Shown here: one piece after another, positions 32,009 to 41,777 of the stretch | Numbering within the stretch: the first letter of the stretch is position 1 | Layout: each line of letters begins with the position of its first letter | DNA from: Trissonchulus latispiculum | Taxonomy: Eukaryota; Nematoda; Enoplea; Enoplida; Ironidae | DNA: 64,000 nt | Assembly (NCBI GenBank): GCA_030248195.1 | Contig: JASAND010000749.1 | Location: 1-64,000, forward strand | Direction: 5' to 3' | Translations under genes and position numbers: made by a program | Notes under the pieces: model-generated | What the model was told of the DNA's origin: nothing | What the model saw: the letters and a program-made list of their open reading frames with translations, nothing else | Databases searched by the model: none

Positions 32009-34484
32009 TCTTATCCCAACAGCCCTCTTAAGGGCTACCAGCCTGAAGACGCCCATAGGTAAAGATGGGCGAAACGTCGCGACCCAAAATTTAACAGCCG
32101 TGGCAAGTAAAGGCCAATCATCTACTCTTAAACATGAAACGCCACGAAGAACATATAGATCAGAATTGCGAAATCGGTATGGCCCCGATATAACCACCGC
32201 CTTCAGGAAGTTAGATCAACTCCATCTTAAGCTAGCTGCCGAGAGAAACCACTTAACCTTTCTGTGTCGCTGCCGAGACTTCAACATCATACCTCCCGGC
32301 CTCAAGGTTAAAATCCCGTTCAACGGCCGGAAAGTAGCACAAATAGCCTACAGAGCTAGCCTGGCACTTCTGAGAGAAAGAATAGGTTATCACCGAGCCC
32401 AGAAAAGCCGGCTAGATGATAACATCGTCAAGATGTTCCGAGAACTAGCAAGCCAGGTCACACCTGAAGACCGCCTGAGAATAAGAAAAGCTTGTGAGAG
32501 CAGCCATGAAAAGGAATTCAAGCGCATAAAAGAAAGGCAAGTCAGGAAATTCGAAAAGCTGAGCCCCCGCCACCCACAACGGCCTAATCTTAGTGATAAT
32601 ACTGTCATCAACAGAAGTGATAGGCCTCTCCACCCAGATGAAACAGAGATCCTCAAGAAAGGACTAAACTTCGCACTGGCTCCAGCAAAAGTGCCCAAAA
32701 CTGAAATCATAGCTGGCATAGAATCAGTTGCAAAGGAATTGCCCAGGCCTCATGGCGAAGAGCTACGGTGGAAGGTGAAGGAAGCCCTCAGAAAAATGAA
32801 GGAACCTAAGCCCAACATCACAGCACAGCAGAGAAAGGCCTTGAAAACCTTGGCAACGGACAACAGCATCATAATCTTGCCGGCAGATAAAGGAAACGCC
32901 ACAGTGGTACTCAACAAAATCGAGTACATTGAGAAAATGACGAACATCGTAGCTGATGGATCCAAATTCCAAGAACTACATAAGGATCCAACCCCCACTC
33001 TTGAGAAGCAGCTACGATCAATGGTCCGAAGCACTGGTCTAAATCTGAAACTAGCGCCTCTGCACACGAAGCCACCGCATCTATACGGGCTGCCTAAGGT
33101 CCACAAGCCTGAAGTGCCCATGCGCCCTATAGTCAGCTGTATTGGTTCTGCTACCCATCCACTGGCGAAGTTCCTGGTCAAGATTATCAGCCCACTCCAG
33201 GATAATATCGCTTCGAAGGTTCGGAACACTACAGACCTGATTCAAAAACTAAAGGACGCAAGCCCGTCAGGGAATTACCACCTAGTAAGCTTCGATGTAG
33301 AGAGCCTGTTTACGAGCGTTCCACCAGCGCCAGCCCTTGACATACTGAAACGAAAACTGGAGAACGACACCAGTCTCCCACAGAGAACAGATCTCAGCAT
33401 AGATACTATAATGGAATTGACCACATTCTGCGTGAAATCCACCTACTTCACCTTCAACAATGAATGGTTTAAACAAACAAGCGGACTTGCCATGGGATCC
33501 CCGCTATCACCTGCACTATGTAACCTCTACATGGAGAATTTCGAAACATTAGCCATAGCCTCAACAGCTAAGAAACCTAGCCTGTGGCTGCGCTATGTTG
33601 ACGATATCCTCTGTGTGTGGAAACATGGTCTGGAAGAACTGGGAAACTTCAAAGACCACCTAAACAGGCAAGACCCAGCGATCAAGCTAACAACTGAGCT
33701 GGAAGATAACAACAAGTTGGCATTCATGGATGTCGAAATAGCTAAGACTAGTAGAGGTATTCAAACATCTGTGTATAGGAAAAAGACACACACAAACCGA
33801 TACCTACACTACGAATCAAACCATCCGAAGTGTGTGAAAAGTGGCATAATAAGATGCCTCCACAAAAGAGCAACAGCCGTTTGCCAGGAACCGCAGCTGA
33901 AAAGGAAGGAAGAGCGTATACTACAGAAAGCATTCCAAGAAAACGGCTATCCTGCTAACGTAATAAGTGAAGCAATGTCTGCTCGGAGAACCAGACCAAG
34001 GCCAGAGGAGAAAGCAGAGAAACTAGCAGTTGTCCCTCACGCAGGCAGAAGCACCGACAAACTGAAGAGAATCTGCAACTCCTATGGTGTTAAGCTAGTG
34101 TTCAGCAGTCGCGACACATTGAGATCGCGATTGTGCAAGCAAGGACCAAAAGGAACTGAAATTAAAGATTGTGTATACGAAGTGCCTTGCAATGACTGCG
34201 AAAAGGTCTACATTGGCCAAACGAGCAGACCTCTGAGTCAAAGACTAAAGGAACATAAGAAAGCATGTGAGAAAGGTGAAGTATACAAAAGTGGAATAGC
34301 AGAACACTGCTGGTCAAACGACCACGGACCAAACTGGACAGAAGTTAAAATACTGGCCAAAGAAAGAAACCTAAGAAAGAGAGAAATTAAAGAAACAATA
34401 GAAATGAAAAGGAGGGGTGCGCTGGCTTATAGTCAACCAAGCATTGATATAAGTGACATCTGGCTATCAGAACTTGGACTCTAA
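31953..34484 (+). CDS. Penelope reverse transcriptase with GIY-YIG endonuclease
   Basis: Copies the element by target-primed reverse transcription. The frame is open for 843 codons. It opens in the pseudo-LTR, where the first codon is GTG and the first ATG is at 31959. The true start is uncertain and may be further downstream. Reverse transcriptase motifs in order: KPPHLYGLPKVHK (about residue 380), RPIVSCIGSATHPLAKFL (about 393), SFDVESLFTSVP (about 450), GLAMGSPLSPALCNLYMENF (about 512), LRYVDDIL (catalytic, about 546-553) and LAFMDVEI (about 590). The endonuclease starts at about residue 739: DCVYEVPCNDCEKVYIGQTS, then RLKEHKKAC. The PCNDC pair before YIG is typical of canonical Penelope elements. 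It ends SDIWLSELGL. No stop or shift is present, so it may be active. I do not assign a clade. Confidence 0.92.
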   Translation: MVMLQRSDAYGLGSNPRPPLIPTALLRATSLKTPIGKDGRNVATQNLTAVASKGQSSTLKHETPRRTYRSELRNRYGPDITTAFRKLDQLHLKLAAERNHLTFLCRCRDFNIIPPGLKVKIPFNGRKVAQIAYRASLALLRERIGYHRAQKSRLDDNIVKMFRELASQVTPEDRLRIRKACESSHEKEFKRIKERQVRKFEKLSPRHPQRPNLSDNTVINRSDRPLHPDETEILKKGLNFALAPAKVPKTEIIAGIESVAKELPRPHGEELRWKVKEALRKMKEPKPNITAQQRKALKTLATDNSIIILPADKGNATVVLNKIEYIEKMTNIVADGSKFQELHKDPTPTLEKQLRSMVRSTGLNLKLAPLHTKPPHLYGLPKVHKPEVPMRPIVSCIGSATHPLAKFLVKIISPLQDNIASKVRNTTDLIQKLKDASPSGNYHLVSFDVESLFTSVPPAPALDILKRKLENDTSLPQRTDLSIDTIMELTTFCVKSTYFTFNNEWFKQTSGLAMGSPLSPALCNLYMENFETLAIASTAKKPSLWLRYVDDILCVWKHGLEELGNFKDHLNRQDPAIKLTTELEDNNKLAFMDVEIAKTSRGIQTSVYRKKTHTNRYLHYESNHPKCVKSGIIRCLHKRATAVCQEPQLKRKEERILQKAFQENGYPANVISEAMSARRTRPRPEEKAEKLAVVPHAGRSTDKLKRICNSYGVKLVFSSRDTLRSRLCKQGPKGTEIKDCVYEVPCNDCEKVYIGQTSRPLSQRLKEHKKACEKGEVYKSGIAEHCWSNDHGPNWTEVKILAKERNLRKREIKETIEMKRRGALAYSQPSIDISDIWLSELGL
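32032..32085 (+). ncRNA. Hammerhead ribozyme motif, left pseudo-LTR
   Basis: Self-cleaving RNA. The conserved core is CTGAAGA (CUGANGA class, 32043-32049) and GAAA (32071-32074). Between them is a 7-bp stem II CGCCCAT/ATGGGCG capped by AGGTAAAG. GTC follows GAAAC, placing the predicted cut after 32078. The 3' strand GCGACCC can pair with upstream GGGCTACCAGC as stem I with an internal loop. Hammerheads are known in Penelope pseudo-LTRs. Stem III has no loop in cis (AAACGTC), so cleavage may need a dimer in which ACGT pairs with itself. Confidence 0.8.
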
Positions 34485-34634
34485 CGTAGGCGGCAACATC
34501 AAAGAAAAGTCTAATACGCAGCCTTAGTGTAATAACAGAGTACACAATACAACTACATTGTAACAGTGTACACACTAAGTGTAATTGAAATTGGGGGAAT
34601 ACAATAAGTATAAGTTCCAAGCAAGTAAAATTGT

Positions 34635-34705
34635 CCCCTGGGTAGTATAGTGGTAATGTTACAAAGGAGTGACGCGTACGGTCTCGGATCAAATCCCCGA
34701 CCACC
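34635..34705 (+). ncRNA. tRNA-like module, right pseudo-LTR
   Basis: Second copy of the A-box/B-box module, 2697 bp from the first and identical to it. Confidence 0.6.
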
Positions 34706-34728
34706 TCTTATCCCAACAGCCCTCTTAA

Positions 34729-34782
34729 GGGCTACCAGCCTGAAGACGCCCATAGGTAAAGATGGGCGAAACGTCGCGACCC
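34729..34782 (+). ncRNA. Hammerhead ribozyme motif, right pseudo-LTR
   Basis: Identical to the left copy, with predicted cleavage after GTC at 34775. A transcript spanning both pseudo-LTRs and cut at both sites would release a unit of about 2.7 kb. Confidence 0.8.
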
Positions 34783-34823
34783 AAAATTTAACAGCCGTGG
34801 CAAGTAAAGGCCAATCATCTACT

Positions 34824-35274
34824 TTTAAAATAACGTGTGTTTGAATCACAGTTGAATCAAAATTTTTAGTCTCAGCTGATTCATGATCTGATCTTTGGCA
34901 TGCTACAAATAAAACACTAAACTAAGATTTCCTGAAGGCCCAACTTTCTATTCCAATTTGTGGTCTCTGAAGTTTCTCTATTCGACAAAAGTTGCGCAGC
35001 AATCGAGTTTCAGATAAAGCCAGGCGGTATTGTTGAATTTGGAAAGATTTATTTTGTAAATGCAATGCTACTTCATGAACAAATGAGGATTTAATTGTTT
35101 TGAAAAGTAGTAGGGTTGCTTCGATTATTTTCTGTTGATTCTAAAAATTACATATACGAGTCCATGTTTTTGAAGATAGGCGAGAGAGCAGAGATTTGCA
35201 ACAGCGTACAATCATTTCATGCTATAAACCCGGAGAATATATTCCGCACAAGCGGCATAAAAATATAGAATTTA
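34824..35274. other. Non-coding spacer
   Basis: AT-rich, no gene or clear repeat seen. Confidence 0.4.
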
Positions 35275-36606
35275 CTAAAGTCTGACCAAAAAAAGTAGAA
35301 AGCGAAATTGTTTTCTTTATATCTCAAAAACGCTGCAAGATAGCGACGACAAAGTATAATATTTTCTGAACCGGACTGATGAGATCTTTCTTTTCGTAAA
35401 ATTTTTTTGAATCTTCCCGTGCGATTTCAAAGGACGCCGTTTTTATATGTACAGAAAGATTGATACATGATACTATCGCGGTTTTTTCAGGAAACTTTTC
35501 CCCATGTCTGAAAATCCTACTCACCAAATTTCAATTTGAAAATTGAGTGAGTTATTCCATTTTTTCGATTCTCAAAACCCTTTGATCTTTGCCGCTTTTT
35601 CGACTTTGACTGGCTATTACTCTTGACTCGTTCAGTGGAAAAAAATTTCGATTGGATTTTCAGGACCGCCTAGGCATCAGCTCTGACCTCATATAATATG
35701 TGGTATTTCAAAATTTGAAAGTTGATTTTTTCGAAAAATACCGCTTTTTGACCCTACCTTTCGGCATAGCGATTATAGCAAAAATGAGTAAAAATAGCAT
35801 AATCATAAAGTTCAATTTGAGGTGAATCCAACGATCTAAAGTTTTCATGGCTACGACTCATATTGCGTCCGAAATGATTTTTCAAACAATTTCCCTTATT
35901 TCAGCTGGTTTTTGCTAGTTGACACTGACTCAGGCAGTTTTTGGCTGTCTTTGATATTGCCGCCTTGATTTGCTTGAGCCACTGTCAACTAGCAAAAATC
36001 AGCTGAAAAAAAGGAAATTGTTTAAAAATTCATTGCTCGAGAAATATAAGTCGTAGTCACGAAAAGTTTATATCGGTGGATTCAAATCAGATTGAACTTT
36101 AGGATTATGCTATTTTTACTCACTTTTGCTAGAATCGCTATGCCGAAATTTTGGGTCAAAGAGCGGTATTTTTCGAAAAAATCAACTTTCAAATTTTGAA
36201 ATACCACGTATTATATCAGGTCAGAGCTGATGCCTAGGCGGTCCTGAAAATCCAATCGAAAATTTTTTTCCACTGAGCGAGTCACGAGTAGTATCCAATC
36301 AAAGTCGAAAAAGCGGCAAAGATCAAAGGATTTTGAAAATCGAAAAAATGGAATAACTCAGGCAATTTTCAACGAAAAAATTTGAAATTTGGTGTGTAGG
36401 ACTTTCAGACATGGGGAACATTGTCCTAAAAAAATTGCGGTAGTATAATGCACTAATCTTTCTGTACATATAAAAACGGCGCCCTCTGAAATCGCACGGG
36501 AAATTTCAAAAAATTTTTTCATGAAAAGAAGGATCTCATCAGTCCGGTTCAGAAAATATATACTTTATGGTAGCAATCTTGAAGCGTTTTTGCTTCATAT
36601 TTCCGG
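35275..36606. mobile_element. Giant fold-back element, CTAAAGTCTGACC ends
   Basis: Imperfect palindrome with arms of about 620 bp (35310-35930 and 35984-36600) around a spacer of about 50 bp. The left end TA-CTAAAGTCTGACCAAAA is the same as both ends of the element at 55565-57151. The right end is truncated within CGTTTTTG. The TA next to the terminus fits a Tc1/mariner-type target. No coding capacity. Confidence 0.75.
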
Positions 36607-37190
36607 TAGAGTAAATAACTTGAAACTTAGTGGGCGCTGACAGCCGAGGCTCTTTTAGCGGATCATGACAGATAGTTAGGCAATTTAGGACTAAAAATCA
36701 TAGATAAGAGTTTACTTTGTATGTTTGTCGCAGTTCATGTTGTGCGATTATAATACAATTTGTTCTGTTTGTTTGTTTGTCTGTGTGTTCATTATTATTT
36801 AAATATTATTGTTTTAAATAATGGTGTATTTCATAATCATTTCAAAACGTTTTGCTACACACTGTGCTACACTAACACACGTCTGCTAAATCTAAGCTTG
36901 GTATTTAATAGATAGCTACTAATCAAGCGTGACGTAAACATCAATGAAAAGCTTTTGAGACATAAGAATAGAATTCCTTTCAAAATAAAACCATATCACA
37001 ACGTAGAAGGTTCCCCTTTCTGTTTCCATATTTCCTTTTGGAGCTTAGTTTGAGTATTTCTTGTGTACAAAACAAAGAATAAGCTGTTTCTTTTATTACC
37101 TTAAGGCGACTTCCAGCATCGATAGATCAGGATTTGGACCAGGAAGATAACCATACTGACGGAGATAATTCTAGAACAAACCTCTCGTTT
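36607..37190. other. Non-coding spacer
   Basis: AT-rich, contains GTTTGTTTGTCTGTGTG runs. No gene seen. Confidence 0.4.
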
Positions 37191-37470
37191 ATATATCGTA
37201 GTTATTTCTGTATTAAGGAAATACCGTATTTACTGGACAATTTCAATAAATACTGTACTTACTAGTAAGAACTGTATTTTATCTAAGCTTCCTATGATTA
37301 TGTCGTAGTAATTTCTGTATTCAGTAAATACTGTATTTACTGGCCGATTTCAGTAAATACGGTACTAGTAAGAATGGTATTTTCTTAAAACTTCACACGT
37401 AAAGACCATTTTTATTGAAACTAGTCCAGTAAATACTGTATTTTCTAGTAAATTCTGTATTTCATCTTAA
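37190..37470. repeat. Tandem/palindromic repeat with CAGTAAATACTGTATTT
   Basis: Two units of about 108 bp (from about 37197 and 37305) share TAATTTCTGTATT and AATACTGTATTTACTGG, followed by a partial third. The words are largely self-complementary (TACAGTATTTACT), so the region can form hairpins. Confidence 0.6.
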
Positions 37471-38033
37471 ACGCCTTTGTCTTTGTGTGTGGCTGAGGAA
37501 ACAAAGGGCATGCCGACGTCATATTTAAAGTCAAAAGATAGGTCAGGCATAGTCACGATATGTACAAAGGGGGGCATGAAGATAAACCTTAGAAGTTTAA
37601 AACATTAGTTTACAAAATTAAAAAAATTATCAATTTTAACACAGGTTTTAAAATCAAGGCAGATATACACATGTTCACAATGAATTGCGATTAATTAAAA
37701 ATTCATAAATTACTTTATAGTCTTAAACCTTCTTTTCCTAATTGAAAAATACACAAATAGCATTTTCAGAAGTTTAAACTTATAGCGTATCTTTAATTAA
37801 GATGCCAGCAAAACTGCTTTTAATGTGTTAACTGTATTAACATTAAAGTACTTTTTAATTCTGTAAACTAATGTTTTAAGCTTCTAAAGTTCATCTTCAT
37901 GCATCCCCTTTGTACGTATTGTGATTTTTAATTAATCGTAATTCATTGTGAACATGTGTATATCTGCTTTGATTTAAAGCTGTGTTAAAATTGAATTATT
38001 TTTTAATTTTGTCAACTAATGTTTCAAACTTCT

Positions 38034-38835
38034 GGGCCCTGTTGCATAAAAGCTAACAGTCAAACACTGTTAGACTGTTAAACTGTTGGACTGATATTAA
38101 CAGTGTTGAACTTTGGCGTTGCATAAAACTACTATTAGAAAGTCGCTAATTTTAACAGTGTTTTATCAGTCAAAATAACAGTCAACACATCAAACAATAG
38201 GTATTCTATCAGTTTATTTAACAGTTAACACATCAAATAATAGGAATCCTATCAGCCTATTTAACGGTTATATGTGTAATGGAACTTCTTACCTCACGTT
38301 TCCTCCTGTTTGGAAGTAAAATAGAAATCCTTATCATATCTATATGATTTAACAATTAAAAGAAACTGATCGTTACGCAAGAATTTTGTATTTTTTGTAA
38401 TGCTTTTGAAGCAAATTCGGATTCTTCGTGATAATGTTGCTAATCGAGTTTTTCACTTAAGTAAAGGCGGGCCTGCAATATCATAGGTATACCGAAAAAT
38501 TAAAGTGGGTATTGCGACAATTTTGATTACATACGTATTTAAAATTCATGTTTTTATTCCTGCGTATTCCTTAGCCATACATAGCGTTAAAATGCCCATA
38601 AACAGCCATCTAATATCCAAAATATCTTCAAATTAGCAGCTTAATATTAGTTTTAACAGTCTCACATGTTTGTTAGACTGTTTTTAACAGACTAGTATCA
38701 ACAGTGTTGGGTTTTATGCAAAAACACTGTTACAGCACTGTTAAAACTACTGTTACTGTTAAAAGCAGTCTAACAGTCCCTTAACACTGACTTAACAACT
38801 CAACAACTTAACACTCACTTAACACTTAACACTCA
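38034..38835. mobile_element. Harbinger-like MITE
   Basis: Left end GGCCCTGTTGCATAAAAGCT matches the terminus of the Harbinger transposon at 4193. Both flanks are rich in AACAGT/CTGTTAGACTG words. The right end has run into repeated CTTAACACTCA and lacks the expected inverted terminus, so it is partly degraded. Confidence 0.6.
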
Positions 38836-38943
38836 CTTAACACACAACAAAATGGATGCATGAAGCTAAACCTTAAAAGTTAAATTACTTTACAAAACTA
38901 CAAATTATTTTAATGTTAGCACGTTTTTTAAGGTAAAGACTGT

Positions 38944-39584
38944 TTTACCAAGAGTTAATAATAGCAAGAGTACGACACCGTACCCTTGCTAGTGTAATTG
39001 GCCTGTCATATGCTCGGAACATTAAGGCCGAAATCTCGGGGGGGGGGGTCACGGTTAACACAGTTAACCATGTGTTTATATGCGTTTGAACTAAAATGAA
39101 TCTGATTGGCTAATCCCCTACCTTATGTCAAAATTACGTGTATAAGGTGACCCCCCCCGAGATCTCGGGGGGGCTCAGCTTAACGTTGTTAAGCGTGTGT
39201 TTATATGCGTTTGAACTGAAATGCATTTGATTGGTTACTTAGCTGTTGCATTGAAATGCACTGGTGAGGGCTACGATAGCTAAGTAACCAATCAAATGCA
39301 TTTCAGTTCAAACGCATATAAACACACGCTTAACAACGTTAAGCTGAGCCCCCCCGAGATCTCGGGGGGGGGGTCACCTTATACACGTAATTTTGACATA
39401 AGGTAGGGGATTAGCCAATCAGATTCATTTTAGTTCAAACGCATATAAACACATGGTTAACTGTGTTAACCGTGACCCCCCCCCGAGATTTCGGCCTTAA
39501 TGTGCCGAGCATCTGACAAGCCAATTACACTAGGAAGAGTCCCGTGTCATACTCTTCCTATCATCTACTCTTGGTTTTACTGAC
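38944..39584. repeat. 641-bp near-perfect palindrome
   Basis: Arms of about 305 bp (38944-39252, 39280-39584) around about 27 bp. Each arm has two diverged direct copies of a module: CCGAGATCTCGGGGGG, then TTAAC(N)GTTAA, then GTGTTTATATGCGTTTGAACT, then GATTGG. A single further module pair is at 40345-40515. Confidence 0.85.
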
Positions 39585-39850
39585 ATCTACTTAAAAATAA
39601 ACAATATTTAAGTTAAGTTGCATTCCTTATTTTGCCAACTTAACTAAAGTAAACTTTGAAATAAGTTAAACTACTTGTATATTATATAATAATTTTTAAT
39701 TAATGCGTCATTAATCATAATTCATAATTAATATATACATGATTTTGCATTTAATAAACTGTTGACATTAAATAATTCGCAAATTTGAAACAAATTTATT
39801 AAACTTTTGTAATTTATCTTCATGCACCCCTTTTTTGCACATATTGTATG

Positions 39851-40340
39851 TATACCAAGAATATATAATATATGAGAGTGTGACAGCAGACAAACTCCAT
39901 GTTATCAGCTCAAGGTACAAGCTCTGTTCGCTAACGGCTGACACCCCACAAATGTGTATGCCCACTTCAAAACAATTTGGCCGCTGCGCTTGCATGCTGA
40001 AGCTCGAAAACACAGCTACTCAGTTGGTTCAATGTGCGCCTGTTGTGAGCTTTATAACACAAATATAGCGTGCAAAGTTCTTCGAAAATGAGCATACACA
40101 TTTGTGGGGGGTTTCAGCCATCAGCGAACAGAGCATGTACCTAGGGCCAAGAGTATATAATAGCAAGAGTGGGAAGCTTAACAATAGTTATTATGTAGTC
40201 TTGGTAATACCAAGTGTACATAATATATAAAAGCGTGACAGCATGCAAGCTCTCTGTTATCACCTCTGGCAAGAGTATACAATAGCAAGAGTGGGAAGCT
40301 AAGCCCTTCCTAATAGAAATGGCCTGCGAGATGCTCGGCA
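39851..40340. other. Repeat-derived non-coding DNA
   Basis: Several partial duplicates: AAGAGTATATAATAGCAAGAGTGGGAAGCT at about 40150 and 40265 (shared word, longer than listed fragments), and GTGACAGCA words at 39885 and 40228. No gene. Confidence 0.4.
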
Positions 40341-40520
40341 CATGAAGGCTGAAATCTCTGGAGGTCCCCCTTACCATTGTTCTGCATGTGTTTATATGTG
40401 TTTGAACTAAAACGCATTTGATTGGTTAATTCCCTACCTTATGTCAAATTTATGTGTATAAGTGGACCCCCCGAGCTCTCAAGGGGGGAGGGTCACGCTT
40501 AGCGTTGTTAAGCGTGCGCT
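40341..40520. repeat. Dispersed copy of the palindrome module
   Basis: Contains TGTTTATATGTGTTTGAACT, GATTGGTTAATTCCCTACCT and CGCTTAGCGTTGTTAAGCG, the same order as one arm of the 38944-39584 palindrome, but not folded back. Confidence 0.7.
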
Positions 40521-40892
40521 TATCTCTATCGTGAGTTATTACCAATTTTCTTATTTTGGCGTCCAAAACTTGTCACTTTGCAAAAATCAAATAATCAATT
40601 TTTTCTTGAGCTATGCAAACCGTATAATTAAGCTAAGGATGGTATTTAAAAAGGGTCCCCAGATATTTAATAAAGGTATCGAATGATATAATCAATGTTT
40701 TTTGAAAAAAATTTACTTCAATCTGCAAAAAATCTGAAAAATTACAAAACTTCGTCAAAATTGCGTACACATAGGGTATACAGTGTGCAATGTCCTATGT
40801 GAGCTGCGTCCACATAGGCAATCTATGTGGCGCAATCAGCTTTTAAGCTTAGAATATAGCGTGTGAGGCTTAGAATAGAGCGTGCGGTTTGG

Positions 40893-41290
40893 TACACTTA
40901 CGCAGAATTTTCTTCTCATTTTCTCACTTGCACCTTTCAATAAAATTTGACAAAAAAGAATAATAACGTTACAAATAACGTTTAATTTTGTTTTCAAGTC
41001 TCTATTACTATTAAACATGCTTTTTAGGGAGATTTACCGAAATTGTTTATTTTGTAATGTTTTATATTGTACAAATTAATTAAAAATTTAAAACTTAAGT
41101 CAGATTCCGATTTGCACTACATAAAAATGAAGAAAATTCTATATAAGATAAGATAAATTAAATCACGTTTCTGCGTTAGTGGAAACACCAGTTTTGTTCT
41201 TTCTGCGTAAGTGGAAACTTGAGTTTTGACATTGACATTAAACTGAGAACAAAGGTTCTGCGTAAGTGGATTCTGCGTAAGTGGAATACA
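40893..41290. mobile_element. Candidate MITE with TTCTGCGTAAGTGGA repeats
   Basis: The left end has CACTTACGCAGAA. The right side has four copies of TTCTGCGT(A/T)AGTGGA (41170-41285) in inverted orientation to it. A second inverted pair flanks it (TCCTATGTG at about 40795 and CACAAAGGACAT at about 41390). No target duplication was established. Confidence 0.5.
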
Positions 41291-41769
41291 CCGAGCGTTG
41301 TTTTACACGTCTAAGCCTAAGCCATTTTTACGCCTAAGCTCAGTTTCATTAATTAGCTAATTAATAGGATCTCACATAGATTTGTGCGCCACAAAGGACA
41401 TGATATGCTTATATATATATATTTATTTATTTATATGCTACTATAATTGAACGTTTAATTGCAATACTGAGAATTTTCAGTCTAAGCAGTAAACACATTC
41501 CGTGAAGGTTCGTGTAGTTGGACTTGTACATTTGAAATTAAGCTGAAATTGCCCGCTTAATTGTAACTAGACTGAAAGTGGTGTTTTACTCAGACATGTG
41601 CAGCAGGTAAATTTGGGGTGGGGGCAGACCGATATTTTGGCCAATAGACCAGAAAACCTGATTTTGAGGGGAAGGGGAGCAACATTGCATTTTATTCTTG
41701 CTGCGCCTTAGCGCAGCAGGTCTCTTATGTTTGTTCGGCCTTGGCCCTCACACGCATTTTGCTTGATCA
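41291..41769. other. Non-coding spacer
   Basis: No gene seen. Contains a short (TA)/(TTTA) run at about 41410. Confidence 0.4.
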
Positions 41770-41777
41770 ATATATTC

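Larger units (their letters stand above)
31506..32126 (+). repeat. Penelope left pseudo-LTR
   Basis: Contains the last part of the endonuclease coding sequence (from VYIGQTSR on), the 3' non-coding segment, the tRNA-like module, the hammerhead motif and the beginning of the next unit's frame. It matches 34203-34823 base for base as far as I compared. Confidence 0.9.
31506..34823 (+). mobile_element. Penelope-like element, apparently intact, with pseudo-LTRs
   Basis: A partial tandem dimer of a 2697-bp unit. The 621 bp at 31506-32126 recur at 34203-34823, apparently without differences. This is the pseudo-LTR arrangement characteristic of Penelope-like elements. One long frame encodes reverse transcriptase plus GIY-YIG endonuclease. 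The identical repeats and open frame suggest a recent insertion. The left end abuts an inverted, 5'-truncated copy (29549-31502), another habit of this class. Confidence 0.92.
34203..34823 (+). repeat. Penelope right pseudo-LTR
   Basis: Same sequence as 31506-32126. It begins inside the endonuclease codons and ends 339 bp after the stop codon at 34482-34484. After it comes unrelated AT-rich DNA beginning TTTTAAAATAACGTG. Confidence 0.9.
37556..39850. mobile_element. Nested fold-back complex
   Basis: Outer inverted arms: the left reads GTACAAAGGGGGGCATGAAGATAAACC (from about 37560, split across a longer match), and the right reads TTTATCTTCATGCACCCC near 39815. Within it a second arm pair (37571-37690 with 37860-38030), a Harbinger-like MITE (38034 on) and a strong palindrome (38944-39584) are nested. 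The sequence is very AT-rich with no ORFs. Confidence 0.6.

Noticed and set aside
31690..32197. Minus-strand ORFs over the pseudo-LTR, repeated at 34387-34849
   Set aside because: Antisense shadows of the Penelope coding frame, with no independent start context.
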